Below are positions 54,744 through 63,966 of a stretch of 64,000 nt of DNA, in pieces. Every line of letters begins with the position of its first letter. Positions within the stretch are counted from its first letter, which is position 1. The notes below the pieces were generated by a model. The model ran no database searches. It had not been told where the DNA came from and saw only the letters and a list, made by a program, of their open reading frames with translations. The translations under genes were made by a program, and so were the position numbers. Location: the NCBI GenBank assembly GCA_947072565.1, contig CAMTIM010000036.1, forward strand, positions 62,001-126,000, in the 5' to 3' direction. Source of the DNA: an uncultured Peptostreptococcaceae bacterium. Lineage in GTDB: Bacteria; Bacillota; Clostridia; Peptostreptococcales; Peptostreptococcaceae.

Positions 54744-55450
54744 AATACATCCCCCAGAATATGTGTTAATTTTGTTTTTAAGTTGCTAACTCTATGTTTA
54801 CTGATTGGGATATCTTCATTATTAATAAGAACAGTATTTTTACTTATAAGCTGTATATGCTCTATATTGATTAAATAGCTTTTATGACATCTAAAAAAAT
54901 TATATCTTTCAAGCTCTTTTTCTATACTATCCATACTATTTTTGGTATAATATTCACCATTTGTTGTATGTATTGTTAAATCTCTCCTTCTAATATCTAT
55001 GTACATAATACTACTAATTGAGACTTTATTAATAACTCCTCTATTTTCTAAGATCATAAAGTTCTCTCTTTTTTTAACAATATCTGAAATACAACTTAAA
55101 ATATGCTCTCTTAAATCCTCATATATTATAGGCTTTATTAAATATCTATAGGCTCTAACTTTATAACCGTCCTGAACATAGTCTAATAAGGATGTTATAA
55201 ATATAATTTCAGACGTATCATTGTTTTCTCTTATTTTTTTAGCTACATCCATACCTGTTAATTTATCCATTTGGATATCTAAAAAGAAAATATCAATTCC
55301 TTCTAAGTTTTCATGTACTAATAACTCTTCGCCTGAACTAAATTCTAATATCTCTATTTGATCAGATATATCTTCAAAAGATTTACATATAAAATCTTTT
55401 AAACTCTCCCTTTGCTTATCCTCATCTTCACATATAACCATTCTATACAT
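54737..55450 (-). CDS. agrA: LytTR-family response regulator AgrA
   Basis: 237 residues: receiver domain with Asp58 phosphoacceptor (IDIFFLDIQMDKLTGMD), acidic pocket near Glu8-Asp9, Lys about 107, and C-terminal LytTR DNA-binding domain (about 135-237; FFRCHKSYLINIEHI). LytTR proteins bind direct repeats about 21 bp apart, which is exactly the pattern at the two promoters here. First gene of the agrAC pair. Ribosome site AGGGGG. Confidence 0.93.
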   Translation of the reverse strand: MYRMVICEDEDKQRESLKDFICKSFEDISDQIEILEFSSGEELLVHENLEGIDIFFLDIQMDKLTGMDVAKKIRENNDTSEIIFITSLLDYVQDGYKVRAYRYLIKPIIYEDLREHILSCISDIVKKRENFMILENRGVINKVSISSIMYIDIRRRDLTIHTTNGEYYTKNSMDSIEKELERYNFFRCHKSYLINIEHIQLISKNTVLINNEDIPISKHRVSNLKTKLTHILGDVLC

Positions 55451-55521
55451 AAAAATCCCCCTATTCTTTATAAATAGAAAATATGACCTATTTATAAATA
55501 CTCTCCTTTAGATAAAAAATG

Positions 55522-55560
55522 CTCCTTGCTTTTAGTGTTACTATACTAAAAGCAAAGGAG
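55522..55560 (-). terminator. Inverted repeat upstream of agrA
   Basis: CTCCTTTGCTTTTAGT / ACTAAAAGCAAGGAG followed by CATTTTTT on the minus strand, 72 bases before agrA. Looks like a terminator or attenuator for transcripts from upstream; no gene lies between it and the ppiB terminator, so it may be a leftover or control agrA. Confidence 0.6.
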
Positions 55561-55645
55561 TAAGTAAGTCAAAACTTATGTTCCCTAGCTATTTTGTTAT
55601 TCAATTTTCGATTTGTTTATTTAAATTTTAACATAAAATATTACA

Positions 55646-55723
55646 TTAGTATATAATTTTCCATTTTCTTCTAATTACGCAAACAATACTTTTACTACCA
55701 TGCATTTTACATGCCTTCTTCAT
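55646..55723 (-). pseudogene. Vestigial 25-codon frame started by the duplicated pseF ribosome site
   Basis: Repeat copy 2 keeps the AAGAAGG and ATG corresponding to the pseF start, but the sequence then diverges into MKKACKMHGSKSIVC... and stops after 25 codons. Probably not a gene; a by-product of the island insertion. Confidence 0.35.
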
Positions 55724-55769
55724 TTACCTTCTTTTTTATAATAAATAGATCTAATATATTATTTATATG
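55720..55769. repeat. Island-flanking direct repeat, copy 2
   Basis: Identical over 45 bp (55725-55769) to 42760-42804; same orientation, 12,965 bp apart. Lies between the ppiB terminator and agrA, marking the other edge of the island. Confidence 0.9.
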
Positions 55770-55782
55770 TTTATAGTTATAC

Positions 55783-55816
55783 AAAAAAACACCCTTCAAA
55801 TTATGAAGAGTGTTTG
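55783..55816 (-). terminator. Terminator of ppiB
   Basis: AAACACTCTTCATAATTTGAAGGGTG stem-loop followed by TTTTTTT on the minus strand. With the direct repeat, vestigial frame and inverted repeat it covers most of the gap 55451-55828. Confidence 0.8.
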
Positions 55817-55828
55817 CATTAAATTAAA

Positions 55829-56353
55829 TTACATTTTTTCTACGTCTGAATAATCTACTCCGAAAGTTTCAACTGTTACGTTTTTCATAACTTGTGGAGT
55901 CTTAGGTACATCGCCTCTACCAGTTGGTGTTGTAGCTATTTCATTAACTACATCCATTCCTTCTATAACTCTACCAAATCCAGCGTATTGTCCATCTAAA
56001 TGTGGAGAATTCTTATGCATTAAGAAGAATTGAGATCCAGCTGAGTTAGGAGCCATAGTTCTAGCCATAGATAATACACCTGGCTCATGCTTTAAGTTGT
56101 TAGTGAATCCATTTCCACTGAATTCTCCCTTTATAGAATGTCCTGGTCCACCCATTCCATTTCCATTAGGGCATCCACCTTGTATCATGAATCCTTCTAT
56201 AACTCTGTGGAATGCTATTCCATTGTAGAATCCTTCGTTTATTAATGTTACAAAGTTCTTTACTGTGTTAGGAGCTATATGAGGATATAACTCTGCTACC
56301 ATTTTCTTTCCGTTTTCCATTTCTATAGTTACTATTGGGTTTTTAGTTTCCAT
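55829..56353 (-). CDS. ppiB: Peptidyl-prolyl cis-trans isomerase (cyclophilin)
   Basis: 174-residue cytoplasmic cyclophilin without signal peptide. Active-site motifs FHRVIEGFMIQGGCPNGNG, SAGSQFFLMH and GFGRVIEGMDVVN are all present. Helps protein folding. Monocistronic; forms the native neighbour on the right-hand side of the agr island. Confidence 0.95.
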   Translation of the reverse strand: METKNPIVTIEMENGKKMVAELYPHIAPNTVKNFVTLINEGFYNGIAFHRVIEGFMIQGGCPNGNGMGGPGHSIKGEFSGNGFTNNLKHEPGVLSMARTMAPNSAGSQFFLMHKNSPHLDGQYAGFGRVIEGMDVVNEIATTPTGRGDVPKTPQVMKNVTVETFGVDYSDVEKM

Positions 56354-56522
56354 TTTAATATTCCTTCCTTATTTTAAATCTTATTTATGTAATGTCACTA
56401 TATTATTATATACTAACTTTCATAAAAACCTTATAAATTTTTTAATAATATAATAAAATCTTACTCAAGTACAATTATTCACAATATCATAGTTTATAAT
56501 ACACTATCACTAGAAAAATATA

Positions 56523-56560
56523 GGATACAAGTATATTCTACACTTGTATCCTAATATTTT
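56523..56560. terminator. Terminator downstream of the P-loop ATPase gene
   Basis: GGATACAAGTGTAGAATATACTTGTATCC-type stem (GGATACAAGT / ACTTGTATCC) with T-rich flanks on both strands, after the stop at 56589. Confidence 0.75.
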
Positions 56561-56588
56561 TTTCACTATATTTTAAATTAATATATAA

Positions 56589-57182
56589 TTATTTTGCTTC
56601 ATTAACTAATTGTGCTGCTTGTTCATATTCAACATCTAATAAATCTAGGATTTGTTTAGATCTTTCTTTTGTTGAACCTTTAACTTCCACATAATTAACA
56701 TTTTCTGATTTTAAGAAGTTTAATATAGATTCATCTATTTGAATAGCTATATCTTCATCTTGCCATCTTACTCCATCTTGTATATATCCAAATTCTCTTG
56801 GTACGTATACTATCATATCGTAATTTTGTATATCTTCTATTGCTAAGCAGTATAAATCTTTAAGTATTTGTATTTCTTTTTTACTTCTAGCTTTATTCCC
56901 TAACATAAATCTTCCATATATATAAGGTACAAAAGTAGCGTAATCTGTAAGAGCATAATCAAATACGTCTAATTCATCTTCTATTTTTTTCTGACCTAAA
57001 TAGATTCCATATTGTTCTGATATAGTTTCTATCATTCCTTTATCTTTTAAATATTCTGTTGAATATTCTAATGCATATCCCACATTTAATCCTGCTATTT
57101 TCATTTCTACATATAAATGTTGTATTAATGTAGTTTTTCCACATCTAGGACCACCTAATACTGCGATTCTCTTAGTTGCCAT
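56589..57182 (-). CDS. P-loop ATPase resembling NadR-type kinase domains
   Basis: 197 residues with Walker A GGPRCGKTT (9-17) and a NadR/AAA_28-like pattern (YALEYSTEYLKDKG; YVPREFGYIQDGVRWQDED, the latter with the lid-like RxxD region). Probably phosphorylates a nucleoside or cofactor, but substrate is not evident. Single gene with its own terminator. Confidence 0.7.
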   Translation of the reverse strand: MATKRIAVLGGPRCGKTTLIQHLYVEMKIAGLNVGYALEYSTEYLKDKGMIETISEQYGIYLGQKKIEDELDVFDYALTDYATFVPYIYGRFMLGNKARSKKEIQILKDLYCLAIEDIQNYDMIVYVPREFGYIQDGVRWQDEDIAIQIDESILNFLKSENVNYVEVKGSTKERSKQILDLLDVEYEQAAQLVNEAK

Positions 57183-57329
57183 AATTTATATCAACTCCAT
57201 ATATTATTTTCTCAGTTTAAAGAACCTTTATATTATACTAACATTTAGCAGTTTATTCAATGTTTTTGATACAATTGTAATTTTTCAAACCAAAATATTC
57301 GTTTTTTATTAAGTATAGATAATTTAAAG

Positions 57330-58076
57330 TTATATATTTAAAGATTTTCCTATTTCGTATCCCTCTTTAAATATATCATTACAAAATTCTTTCTCAAACC
57401 TTAAAGTATCATTTTTTCCAAATATAGTTTTGGGTCTAGCAATTATTATATTATCTATGTTATGTTTACTTTTTATTTCTTCTGGTAAAACATAATCATG
57501 AACTGTGGATATAATTATAATCTTATCCACATCTTTTTTAAGCAATGGTTCTATTAAAGTATTATTAACTAACCCACCATCAAGGCTATATCCATCATAC
57601 AAACCTTCACTTATATCTTTATTAAATTGCTTCTTAAAAGGTAGCGTTGCATTTGGATTGCATGGTAGCAAAGAGCTGTACTTAACTGCATTTAGGCCTT
57701 CTTCTTTATCTATATTAAGTACATTAACTACTTTTTCACTAACATTTTTATCTTTTATCTCTATATAGTTCACATGGAAATCTATTTCCTGGGTATTTTT
57801 ATTAATAAGTCGCTTTAATTCATCGATCACATACGAATTATCCACAGTATTATCCACTATTTCAATCTTATTTTCAGAACTAGTTTCTATATTTGTCCAC
57901 ATTCTCTCTAGGTTGTCAACATTTCCTGTGAATATGTAATATCCATTTATAGCACCTATAGATGTTCCTGTTATTGCTTCAAATTTATTTATTCCTCTGT
58001 CATAAAGACCTTTTATAACTCCCGCTTGGTATGAACCTTTGGCACCTCCGCCAGAAAGACATAGTCCTATTCTCAC
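57330..58076 (-). CDS. Patatin-like phospholipase
   Basis: 248 residues: oxyanion GGGAKGSYQAG (9-19), nucleophile Ser39 in GTSIG, and catalytic Asp about 167 in LDGGLVNN. A Ser-Asp lipid acyl hydrolase, cytoplasmic, substrate unknown. Ends 15 bases before the aminopeptidase gene in the same direction as a likely operon (aminopeptidase first). Confidence 0.9.
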   Translation of the reverse strand: MRIGLCLSGGGAKGSYQAGVIKGLYDRGINKFEAITGTSIGAINGYYIFTGNVDNLERMWTNIETSSENKIEIVDNTVDNSYVIDELKRLINKNTQEIDFHVNYIEIKDKNVSEKVVNVLNIDKEEGLNAVKYSSLLPCNPNATLPFKKQFNKDISEGLYDGYSLDGGLVNNTLIEPLLKKDVDKIIIISTVHDYVLPEEIKSKHNIDNIIIARPKTIFGKNDTLRFEKEFCNDIFKEGYEIGKSLNI

Positions 58077-58091
58077 AGTCTCATCTCCTAT

Positions 58092-59390
58092 CTATATTTC
58101 ATAAAACTTATTAAATGTTTGATAAATACTATAATGGTCCTCTACGCTTCCCAATTCTCTTATAGAATGCATTGCAAGTATAGGGCTTCCTACATCTACA
58201 GAAGGTATATCTATATGAGTAGAAGATATTGGTCCTATAGTACTTCCTCCTCTTTCATCTGATCTATTTACAAATTCTTGATATTTAACATTAGCTTCTT
58301 TACAAATAGATTTATAAACAGATATAGAATGAGCATCACTTGTATAAGCTTGATTTGCATTTATTTTTATAACTGGACCTTTTCCCATAACCGGTCTACT
58401 TGTTGGATCATGCTTATCAACCATATTAGGATGAACTGCATGTGCTAAATCTGCTGATATTATAAATGAAGAATACATTGCATTAAAGAATTCTTCTCTT
58501 GATTTTCCTAAAGATAAGCATATTTTTTCTAATATATTTAATAACATATTTGAATCTGCACCTTGCTTAGTTGAGCTTCCTACTTCTTCATTATCAAATA
58601 CAGATACTAAATTTACACCTTTATTACCTTTTGCATTTATAAGAGCATGTAAACTAGCATGAGCCATAGCTAAATTATCTAATCTTCCAGTTGATATAAA
58701 TTCGTCATTAGGACCTATTAAACTTCCTTTTTCAAATTCATATAAGAATAAATCAAAATCTATTATGTCTTTTACTTCTACATTTAATTTTTCTGATATT
58801 TGATTTAATAAGAAATTATCTTTTTCTAAACTATCATTTAAAAGACCAACTAAAGGTAGCATATCCTTTTGCTTGTTTAGCGCATATCCTTCATTTACAG
58901 TTCTGTTCATATGTATTGCTATGTTTGGTATTATACAAACTGGTTTATTTATATTTATAGTTTTCTCTATAGGCTTTAATATGTTATCACTTTTTAGTAC
59001 TACTCTTCCAGCTATTCCTAACGGTCTATCTAACCATGTATTTAATATAGGGCCTCCGTAGCATTCTGTGTTTAATTTTAAATATGTATCTTCTACAGAC
59101 ATTTCTGCATTTGGCTTTATTCTAAATGTAGGTGAATCTGAATGAGATCCAATTATTCTAAATCCTTCTTTGTCTATATTATTAGAGTTAACTTCAAACG
59201 CAACTATTGCTGATGAGTTTTTAGTTATATAGTATTTCCCATTTACATCTATTTTCCACTTTTCATTTAATTGAAGTTCTTTAAATCCATTTTGTAATAA
59301 AAGATTTTTTGATGTTTCTACAGCTTGAAAAGATGTTGGACTTTCATAAATAAAATCTATAAGATTTTTTGCAAATTTATTTTGTTCCAT
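58092..59390 (-). CDS. M18-family aminopeptidase
   Basis: 432-residue dizinc aminopeptidase. Metal-ligand motifs: GSHSDSPTFRIKP (His, Asp), DNEEVGSSTKQGA (Glu, Asp), SADLAHAVHPN (His) and the C-terminal RGGSTIGPISS. M18 enzymes remove acidic N-terminal residues from peptides and form dodecamers. Cytoplasmic. First gene of a pair with the patatin-like gene. Confidence 0.92.
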   Translation of the reverse strand: MEQNKFAKNLIDFIYESPTSFQAVETSKNLLLQNGFKELQLNEKWKIDVNGKYYITKNSSAIVAFEVNSNNIDKEGFRIIGSHSDSPTFRIKPNAEMSVEDTYLKLNTECYGGPILNTWLDRPLGIAGRVVLKSDNILKPIEKTININKPVCIIPNIAIHMNRTVNEGYALNKQKDMLPLVGLLNDSLEKDNFLLNQISEKLNVEVKDIIDFDLFLYEFEKGSLIGPNDEFISTGRLDNLAMAHASLHALINAKGNKGVNLVSVFDNEEVGSSTKQGADSNMLLNILEKICLSLGKSREEFFNAMYSSFIISADLAHAVHPNMVDKHDPTSRPVMGKGPVIKINANQAYTSDAHSISVYKSICKEANVKYQEFVNRSDERGGSTIGPISSTHIDIPSVDVGSPILAMHSIRELGSVEDHYSIYQTFNKFYEI

Positions 59391-59493
59391 GGTATAGCCC
59401 CCTATATTTTTTAATTTATTTATTATAACTGTGACTAAAAGCTATATTTTGTTGATAACTTCTAGCCACAATGTTTAATATCAAAAGTTAATT

Positions 59494-61716
59494 TTATAAT
59501 ATATCTAATGTTGTATATTCTTTATTTATCTTTTTTATCCCTTGCTGTACAAAGGCTATTGTAACCTCTGTACCCATCATACCTACAACAGTACCTACTC
59601 CAAATTTAGGATGATGTACTCTTGTTCCTGGTTTTATATCATCTATATTAGTTTCTTTTTTAGAGTCTTTAATTGTTGCATTTACATTTTGAGCAACTGC
59701 TGACTTATTAACATTTTTCATATATTTTTGTTTATATTTATCTAATACATTATAATTTGCCTTTGAGTAAGTTAACTCCTTTTCAGCTTTATTAAGTTTC
59801 TCTATACACTCTTTAGGCAATTCCTCCATAAATCTAGATGCTATAGATGGATTAGTTTTACCATATAAAGTTCTTTTTTGAGTTAAATTCATATACAATG
59901 TATCTTTTGCTCTTGTTATACCAACATAACAAAGTCTTCTTTCTTCTTCTATATCCGAATCCTTCATAGATCTTATTGCCCTAGATATAGGGAATAAACC
60001 TTCTTCCATACCTATTAAGAATACAACAGGGAACTCTAACCCTTTTGATGTATGAATTGTCATAAGAGATACTTTATCATTTTCTTCATCACTACTAGTT
60101 TCAGATGTAAGTGCAACTCCAGTTAAGAAACTTTGTAAATCTTGTTCTTCACTATTTTGTTCAAACTCTAAAGCTATAGATATAAATTCTTTTAAGTTGT
60201 CTATCCTATCTTGAGCTTCTTCGTTTTTATCTTTAGATAATTCATCTAAATATCCAGTAGTCTCTAATACCTTTTCTATTAACTTACTAACAGGATACAC
60301 TTCTTTTATTGTTCTTAATGTTCCTATTATATCAACAAACCCACTTATACTATTTCTTGCTTTAGTTGAGATATCTGAGTTTGTTTCTATATCTATAAGT
60401 ACTGAATATATACTTTCTTGCTTTAAACTAGCTCTATCTTCTATCTTTTCTATAGTTCTAAGACCTATACCTCTTCTTGGAACATTTATTACCCTCTTTA
60501 AAGATATATCATCTTGAGGATTTTGAATTATTCTTAAATACGCTACTAAGTCTTTTATTTCTTTTCTTTCATAAAACTTAGTTCCACCATATATATTGTA
60601 TGGAGTCTGGCTTCTATTTAAAGCATCCTCAACTGGACGAGCTTGTGCATTTGCTCTATAAAGTATTGCAAAATCTTTATAAGATCTATTTTGTTCTCTA
60701 CGTATTTTTGCTATCATATCTGAAACAAAATCAGCTTCATCTATTTCGTTTTCACATAATTGTATTTTTATTAAATCGCCTTCTTTTTTCTCGCTCCAAA
60801 GGCTTTTTCTTTTTCTTTCTATATTATTAGATATTACAGTATTTGCAGCATCTAATATAACTTGAGTAGATCTATAGTTTTGTTCTAATTTAACTACATG
60901 GACATCATCATAATCTTTTTCAAACTCAAGTATGTTTCTTATATCTGCACCTCTCCAACCATATATACTTTGATCATCGTCTCCAACAACGCATATATTT
61001 TGATGCTCTCTAGCTAAGATTTTTATAAGTTCATATTGAGCTTTACTTGTATCTTGATACTCATCAACCATTATATACTTAAATCTACTTCTATAAAAAT
61101 CTAGTACTTCTTTATCTTCTCTTAAAACCTCTACAGTTTTATATATTAAATCATCAAAGTCTAGTGCACTATTTCTTTTTAAACGGTCTTGATACAGTGC
61201 ATATATATCCGCTATTTTACTCATTCTATTGTCTGATAAATTCATTGCCTTAAATTGTTTAGGATCATATAACTTATCCTTAGCTCCTGATATTATGCTT
61301 ATAACAACCTTTGGTTCAAATACTTTATCACTTAAGTTTAGCTCTTTTAAACAGTCCTTTACTAAAGTAACCTGGTCTGAACTATCATATATAACAAAAC
61401 TTCTATTATATCCGATTCTGTTTATATCTTTTCTAAGTATACGAACACAGCAAGAATGGAAAGTACTTATCCACATATCCTTAGTATCAGAACCTAATGT
61501 CTCTTCTACTCTTTCTCTCATCTCATTTGCTGCTTTATTAGTAAATGTTATTGCTAATATATTAGGGGCTTGTACTCCTTTGTCTTCTATCAAATGTGCA
61601 ATTCTTGTTGTTAAAACTCTAGTCTTTCCCGATCCTGCTCCAGCTAATATAAGAACCGGACCTTCCGTTTTCTCTACCGCTTCTCTCTGGGCCGGATTTA
61701 ATGTATCTAAATTCAT
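59494..61716 (-). CDS. pcrA: UvrD/Rep-family DNA helicase PcrA
   Basis: 740 residues with superfamily 1A helicase motifs: I GAGSGKTRVL (about 27-36), II VDEYQDTSKAQY, III GDDDQSIYGWRGAD, IV EQNYRST, V IHTSKGLEFPVVFLIG and VI RLCYVGITRAKD. The C-terminal tail (THPKFGVGTVVGMMG-like, GTRVHHPKFGVGTVVG) is the PcrA RNA-polymerase-binding Tudor-like domain. Needed in repair and for stalled replication/transcription. Alone in its transcription unit. Confidence 0.95.
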   Translation of the reverse strand: MNLDTLNPAQREAVEKTEGPVLILAGAGSGKTRVLTTRIAHLIEDKGVQAPNILAITFTNKAANEMRERVEETLGSDTKDMWISTFHSCCVRILRKDINRIGYNRSFVIYDSSDQVTLVKDCLKELNLSDKVFEPKVVISIISGAKDKLYDPKQFKAMNLSDNRMSKIADIYALYQDRLKRNSALDFDDLIYKTVEVLREDKEVLDFYRSRFKYIMVDEYQDTSKAQYELIKILAREHQNICVVGDDDQSIYGWRGADIRNILEFEKDYDDVHVVKLEQNYRSTQVILDAANTVISNNIERKRKSLWSEKKEGDLIKIQLCENEIDEADFVSDMIAKIRREQNRSYKDFAILYRANAQARPVEDALNRSQTPYNIYGGTKFYERKEIKDLVAYLRIIQNPQDDISLKRVINVPRRGIGLRTIEKIEDRASLKQESIYSVLIDIETNSDISTKARNSISGFVDIIGTLRTIKEVYPVSKLIEKVLETTGYLDELSKDKNEEAQDRIDNLKEFISIALEFEQNSEEQDLQSFLTGVALTSETSSDEENDKVSLMTIHTSKGLEFPVVFLIGMEEGLFPISRAIRSMKDSDIEEERRLCYVGITRAKDTLYMNLTQKRTLYGKTNPSIASRFMEELPKECIEKLNKAEKELTYSKANYNVLDKYKQKYMKNVNKSAVAQNVNATIKDSKKETNIDDIKPGTRVHHPKFGVGTVVGMMGTEVTIAFVQQGIKKINKEYTTLDIL

Positions 61717-61890
61717 ATTTTTCCTCCTATTAACAGTGATATACTCTATATTAATCTATATCAAAGATTTATTCAAATTTAAGAAAGCTATATTATAATT
61801 TTTTCCAATATAATTAAAATCTAACATATATATACAAATAAATTTTAAATATATAATCACTAGTCTATAGTATATAACTTATCAGTAATT

Positions 61891-61938
61891 AAAAAAAGAT
61901 ATAAAATAATAGTTTATAACTATATATTTTATATCTTA
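61891..61938 (-). terminator. Terminator of the ECF transporter genes
   Basis: AAGATATAAAATA / TATTTTATATCTT followed by TTTTTT on the minus strand, 11 bases after the stop at 61949. Confidence 0.65.
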
Positions 61939-61948
61939 ATCATTTTTA

Positions 61949-62767
61949 TTAATTATTACTATTTAAGTTACTACTATTCCAGTATTGATATAAGTCATCC
62001 TCACTCCTAAATAAAGGTAGTTTCATATTTTTATGAAGCTTTACTAACCAAGGTAACTCAAGACCTGCTTTATCAATTTTATCTTCATTAATAAACACAT
62101 CCTCTGTTAATCCATAATCTGTTATCTCACCTTTATTTAAAACATATATATAATCACATATTTCATATATTAGATTCATATCATGACTTGATATAACTAT
62201 TTTTACACCCTTACTCTTTAGGTTTTTAATTATATCTATAATTAATTTTGTACTAATTGGGTCTAACCCTGCTGTTGGTTCATCTAGTAGAACAATTTCA
62301 TTTTCCATAGCTATTACTGATGCTATGGCTACTCTTTTTTTCTGTCCATAACTTAAAAAATGTACAGGTTTGTTTATAAACTCTATCCCATTAACTGCCA
62401 TTAAAGCTTCTTTTACTTTTTCTTTTATTATTTTTTCTTCTATTCCAATATTTCTTAAAGAAAATGCGATATCATCATATACTCTTGAATAAAAAATTTG
62501 TTTCTCTGGGTCTTGAAACACTATTCCAACATCTTTTCTAAGAGCATACAAGCCCTTCTTAGTATATTTAATTTCCTTATCCTTAAATAATATATCTCCT
62601 GATGTAGGTTGTAATATACCCATTAAATTCATAAACAATGTTGATTTTCCAGAACCATTAGATCCTATTATTCCGATTATACTTCCTTTTGAAAAATCCA
62701 TATTAATATTAGACAAAGCTAAAGAATTTTTTTCATACTGATAATTTAAATTACTAATTTTAAACAT
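61949..62767 (-). CDS. ECF-type ABC transporter ATPase (EcfA/CbiO)
   Basis: 272-residue ATPase: Walker A GSNGSGKST (about 36-44), signature LSYGQKKRVAIASVIAME, Walker B IVLLDEPTAGLDPIS, H-loop SHDMN. The C-terminal extension with LELPWLVKLH is typical of CbiO/EcfA. Overlaps the T-component gene by 8 bases and has its own ribosome site AGGTGATG, which favours ATG at 62767 over GTG at 62776. Energises import of cobalt or a corrinoid, judged from the riboswitch. Confidence 0.88.
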   Translation of the reverse strand: MFKISNLNYQYEKNSLALSNINMDFSKGSIIGIIGSNGSGKSTLFMNLMGILQPTSGDILFKDKEIKYTKKGLYALRKDVGIVFQDPEKQIFYSRVYDDIAFSLRNIGIEEKIIKEKVKEALMAVNGIEFINKPVHFLSYGQKKRVAIASVIAMENEIVLLDEPTAGLDPISTKLIIDIIKNLKSKGVKIVISSHDMNLIYEICDYIYVLNKGEITDYGLTEDVFINEDKIDKAGLELPWLVKLHKNMKLPLFRSEDDLYQYWNSSNLNSNN

Positions 62768-63458
62768 TCTCATCACCTACTATGTGAAATTTACCATCAT
62801 ATAGTTTCATATCTAAAGATATACACATATCGTCATATCTTCTCATCATTCTTTTAAACAACATATTTCCAAGAAGACCGATTGATTTATATGAGGTTTT
62901 TAAATTTATATATCCAAATCTTAATTGTTGTGATTTTCTAATATCTTCTACTTCCTCTAAAAATATAAATATAAATCTATAAACTAACATTGTTAACTCT
63001 ATTACTGTATCCGATATATGAAGATTTTTTAATAAATATATAATTTGATTAAACGGTGTTGTTAGTATAAAAAAATACACACACATTAAACAAGAAATAG
63101 ATCTAAATAGTAAATATGTTGATGTGGTTAACGATTGTTTTGATATACCTACATATACATTTGCAATATTTAAGCTGTAAAGTAAAGATTTTGAATCAAA
63201 CGATATATTAATTAAATTCACTATAATTCCCATAAGTAAAAAATACATAGGAATCCTAAGCAATTTTATATAACTTTTAATATCAATTTTAGCTATACAA
63301 ACTACAGATATGCTCATTAACATCATTATAGCTATTAAAAACAGAATATTTTTTGTCATCATCGATGCTATCAAAAAAAATAGTCCTACTCCAGTTTTTA
63401 TCTTAGGATTTACATTTGTTAAGTTATTTGTATATGCATATTTGTCAATTAAAAGCAT
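62760..63458 (-). CDS. ECF transporter membrane T component (EcfT/CbiQ)
   Basis: 232 residues with about five or six membrane segments and the C-terminal coupling region MMRRYDDMCISLDMKLYDG, which parallels the Ala-Arg-Gly motif helices of EcfT proteins. First gene after the cobalamin riboswitch. No substrate-binding partner (S component, or CbiM/CbiN) is in the window. Confidence 0.82.
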   Translation of the reverse strand: MLLIDKYAYTNNLTNVNPKIKTGVGLFFLIASMMTKNILFLIAIMMLMSISVVCIAKIDIKSYIKLLRIPMYFLLMGIIVNLINISFDSKSLLYSLNIANVYVGISKQSLTTSTYLLFRSISCLMCVYFFILTTPFNQIIYLLKNLHISDTVIELTMLVYRFIFIFLEEVEDIRKSQQLRFGYINLKTSYKSIGLLGNMLFKRMMRRYDDMCISLDMKLYDGKFHIVGDENV

Positions 63459-63544
63459 TTTTACTTTCTCCTCCTACTATATAAACCATATTCTATAAAT
63501 TAAAATAAATAATATCCGTAAGATAATTTTATTTTTAAACAACT

Positions 63545-63575
63545 TTAAAAAGCCTAACCTCGGGATTAGACTTTC
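63545..63575 (-). terminator. Terminator in the riboswitch leader
   Basis: GTCTAATCCCGAGGTTAGGC hairpin followed by TTTTT on the minus strand, between the aptamer and the EcfT start. Likely the expression platform: ends transcription when cobalamin is bound. Confidence 0.7.
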
Positions 63576-63647
63576 TTTATCAATACTAATAATATATAAG
63601 TATCATAAGAATTATTCTCCTCCCCGAAGAAATCACTTAAATATTAT

Positions 63648-63802
63648 TAGGCAGGTCTCCTGGCTTAGCTTCATCCTACTATTTTACCTTCCCATGACTA
63701 AGTCATAGTGGTTAAGTTGAAAGTTCGTCAGCTTTACAGTAGCGGGGGCTGCAGAGGCATTAAACCTCTTTCCCTATTAATCTTATTTCAAGAACCTATA
63801 AT
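63648..63802 (-). promoter_or_regulatory. Cobalamin (B12) riboswitch
   Basis: Minus strand contains the conserved GCAGCCCCCGCTACTGT core, the GGGAAAGAGGTTTAATGCCTC element and the terminal B12 box AGCCAGGAGACCTGCC (63665-63650). Controls the EcfT/EcfA genes: high cobalamin shuts off the transporter. Strong pattern match. Confidence 0.93.
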
Positions 63803-63966
63803 ACTTTTATTTTTTTATTATTCAAAGTAACTATGTTTTAAATAAATAATCATTTCATTATAATATATTCTATATTAATTATAATATTCCTTCTTATTTT
63901 GACAATATATTATATTTTTTTTAAATAAATATAAGCTTAGTTGAATAATAATTTGCATAAAAAAAG
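63803..63966. other. A/T-rich spacer between riboswitch and 5S rRNA
   Basis: About 160 bases of A/T-rich sequence with no open frame or hairpin of note. It must contain the promoter of the riboswitch leader, but I could not pick a convincing -35/-10 pair. Confidence 0.5.

Noticed and set aside
55646..55723. 25-codon frame as a second signal or precursor peptide
   Set aside because: Has a copied ribosome site but no AgrD- or leader-like pattern; it is best explained by the repeat duplication.
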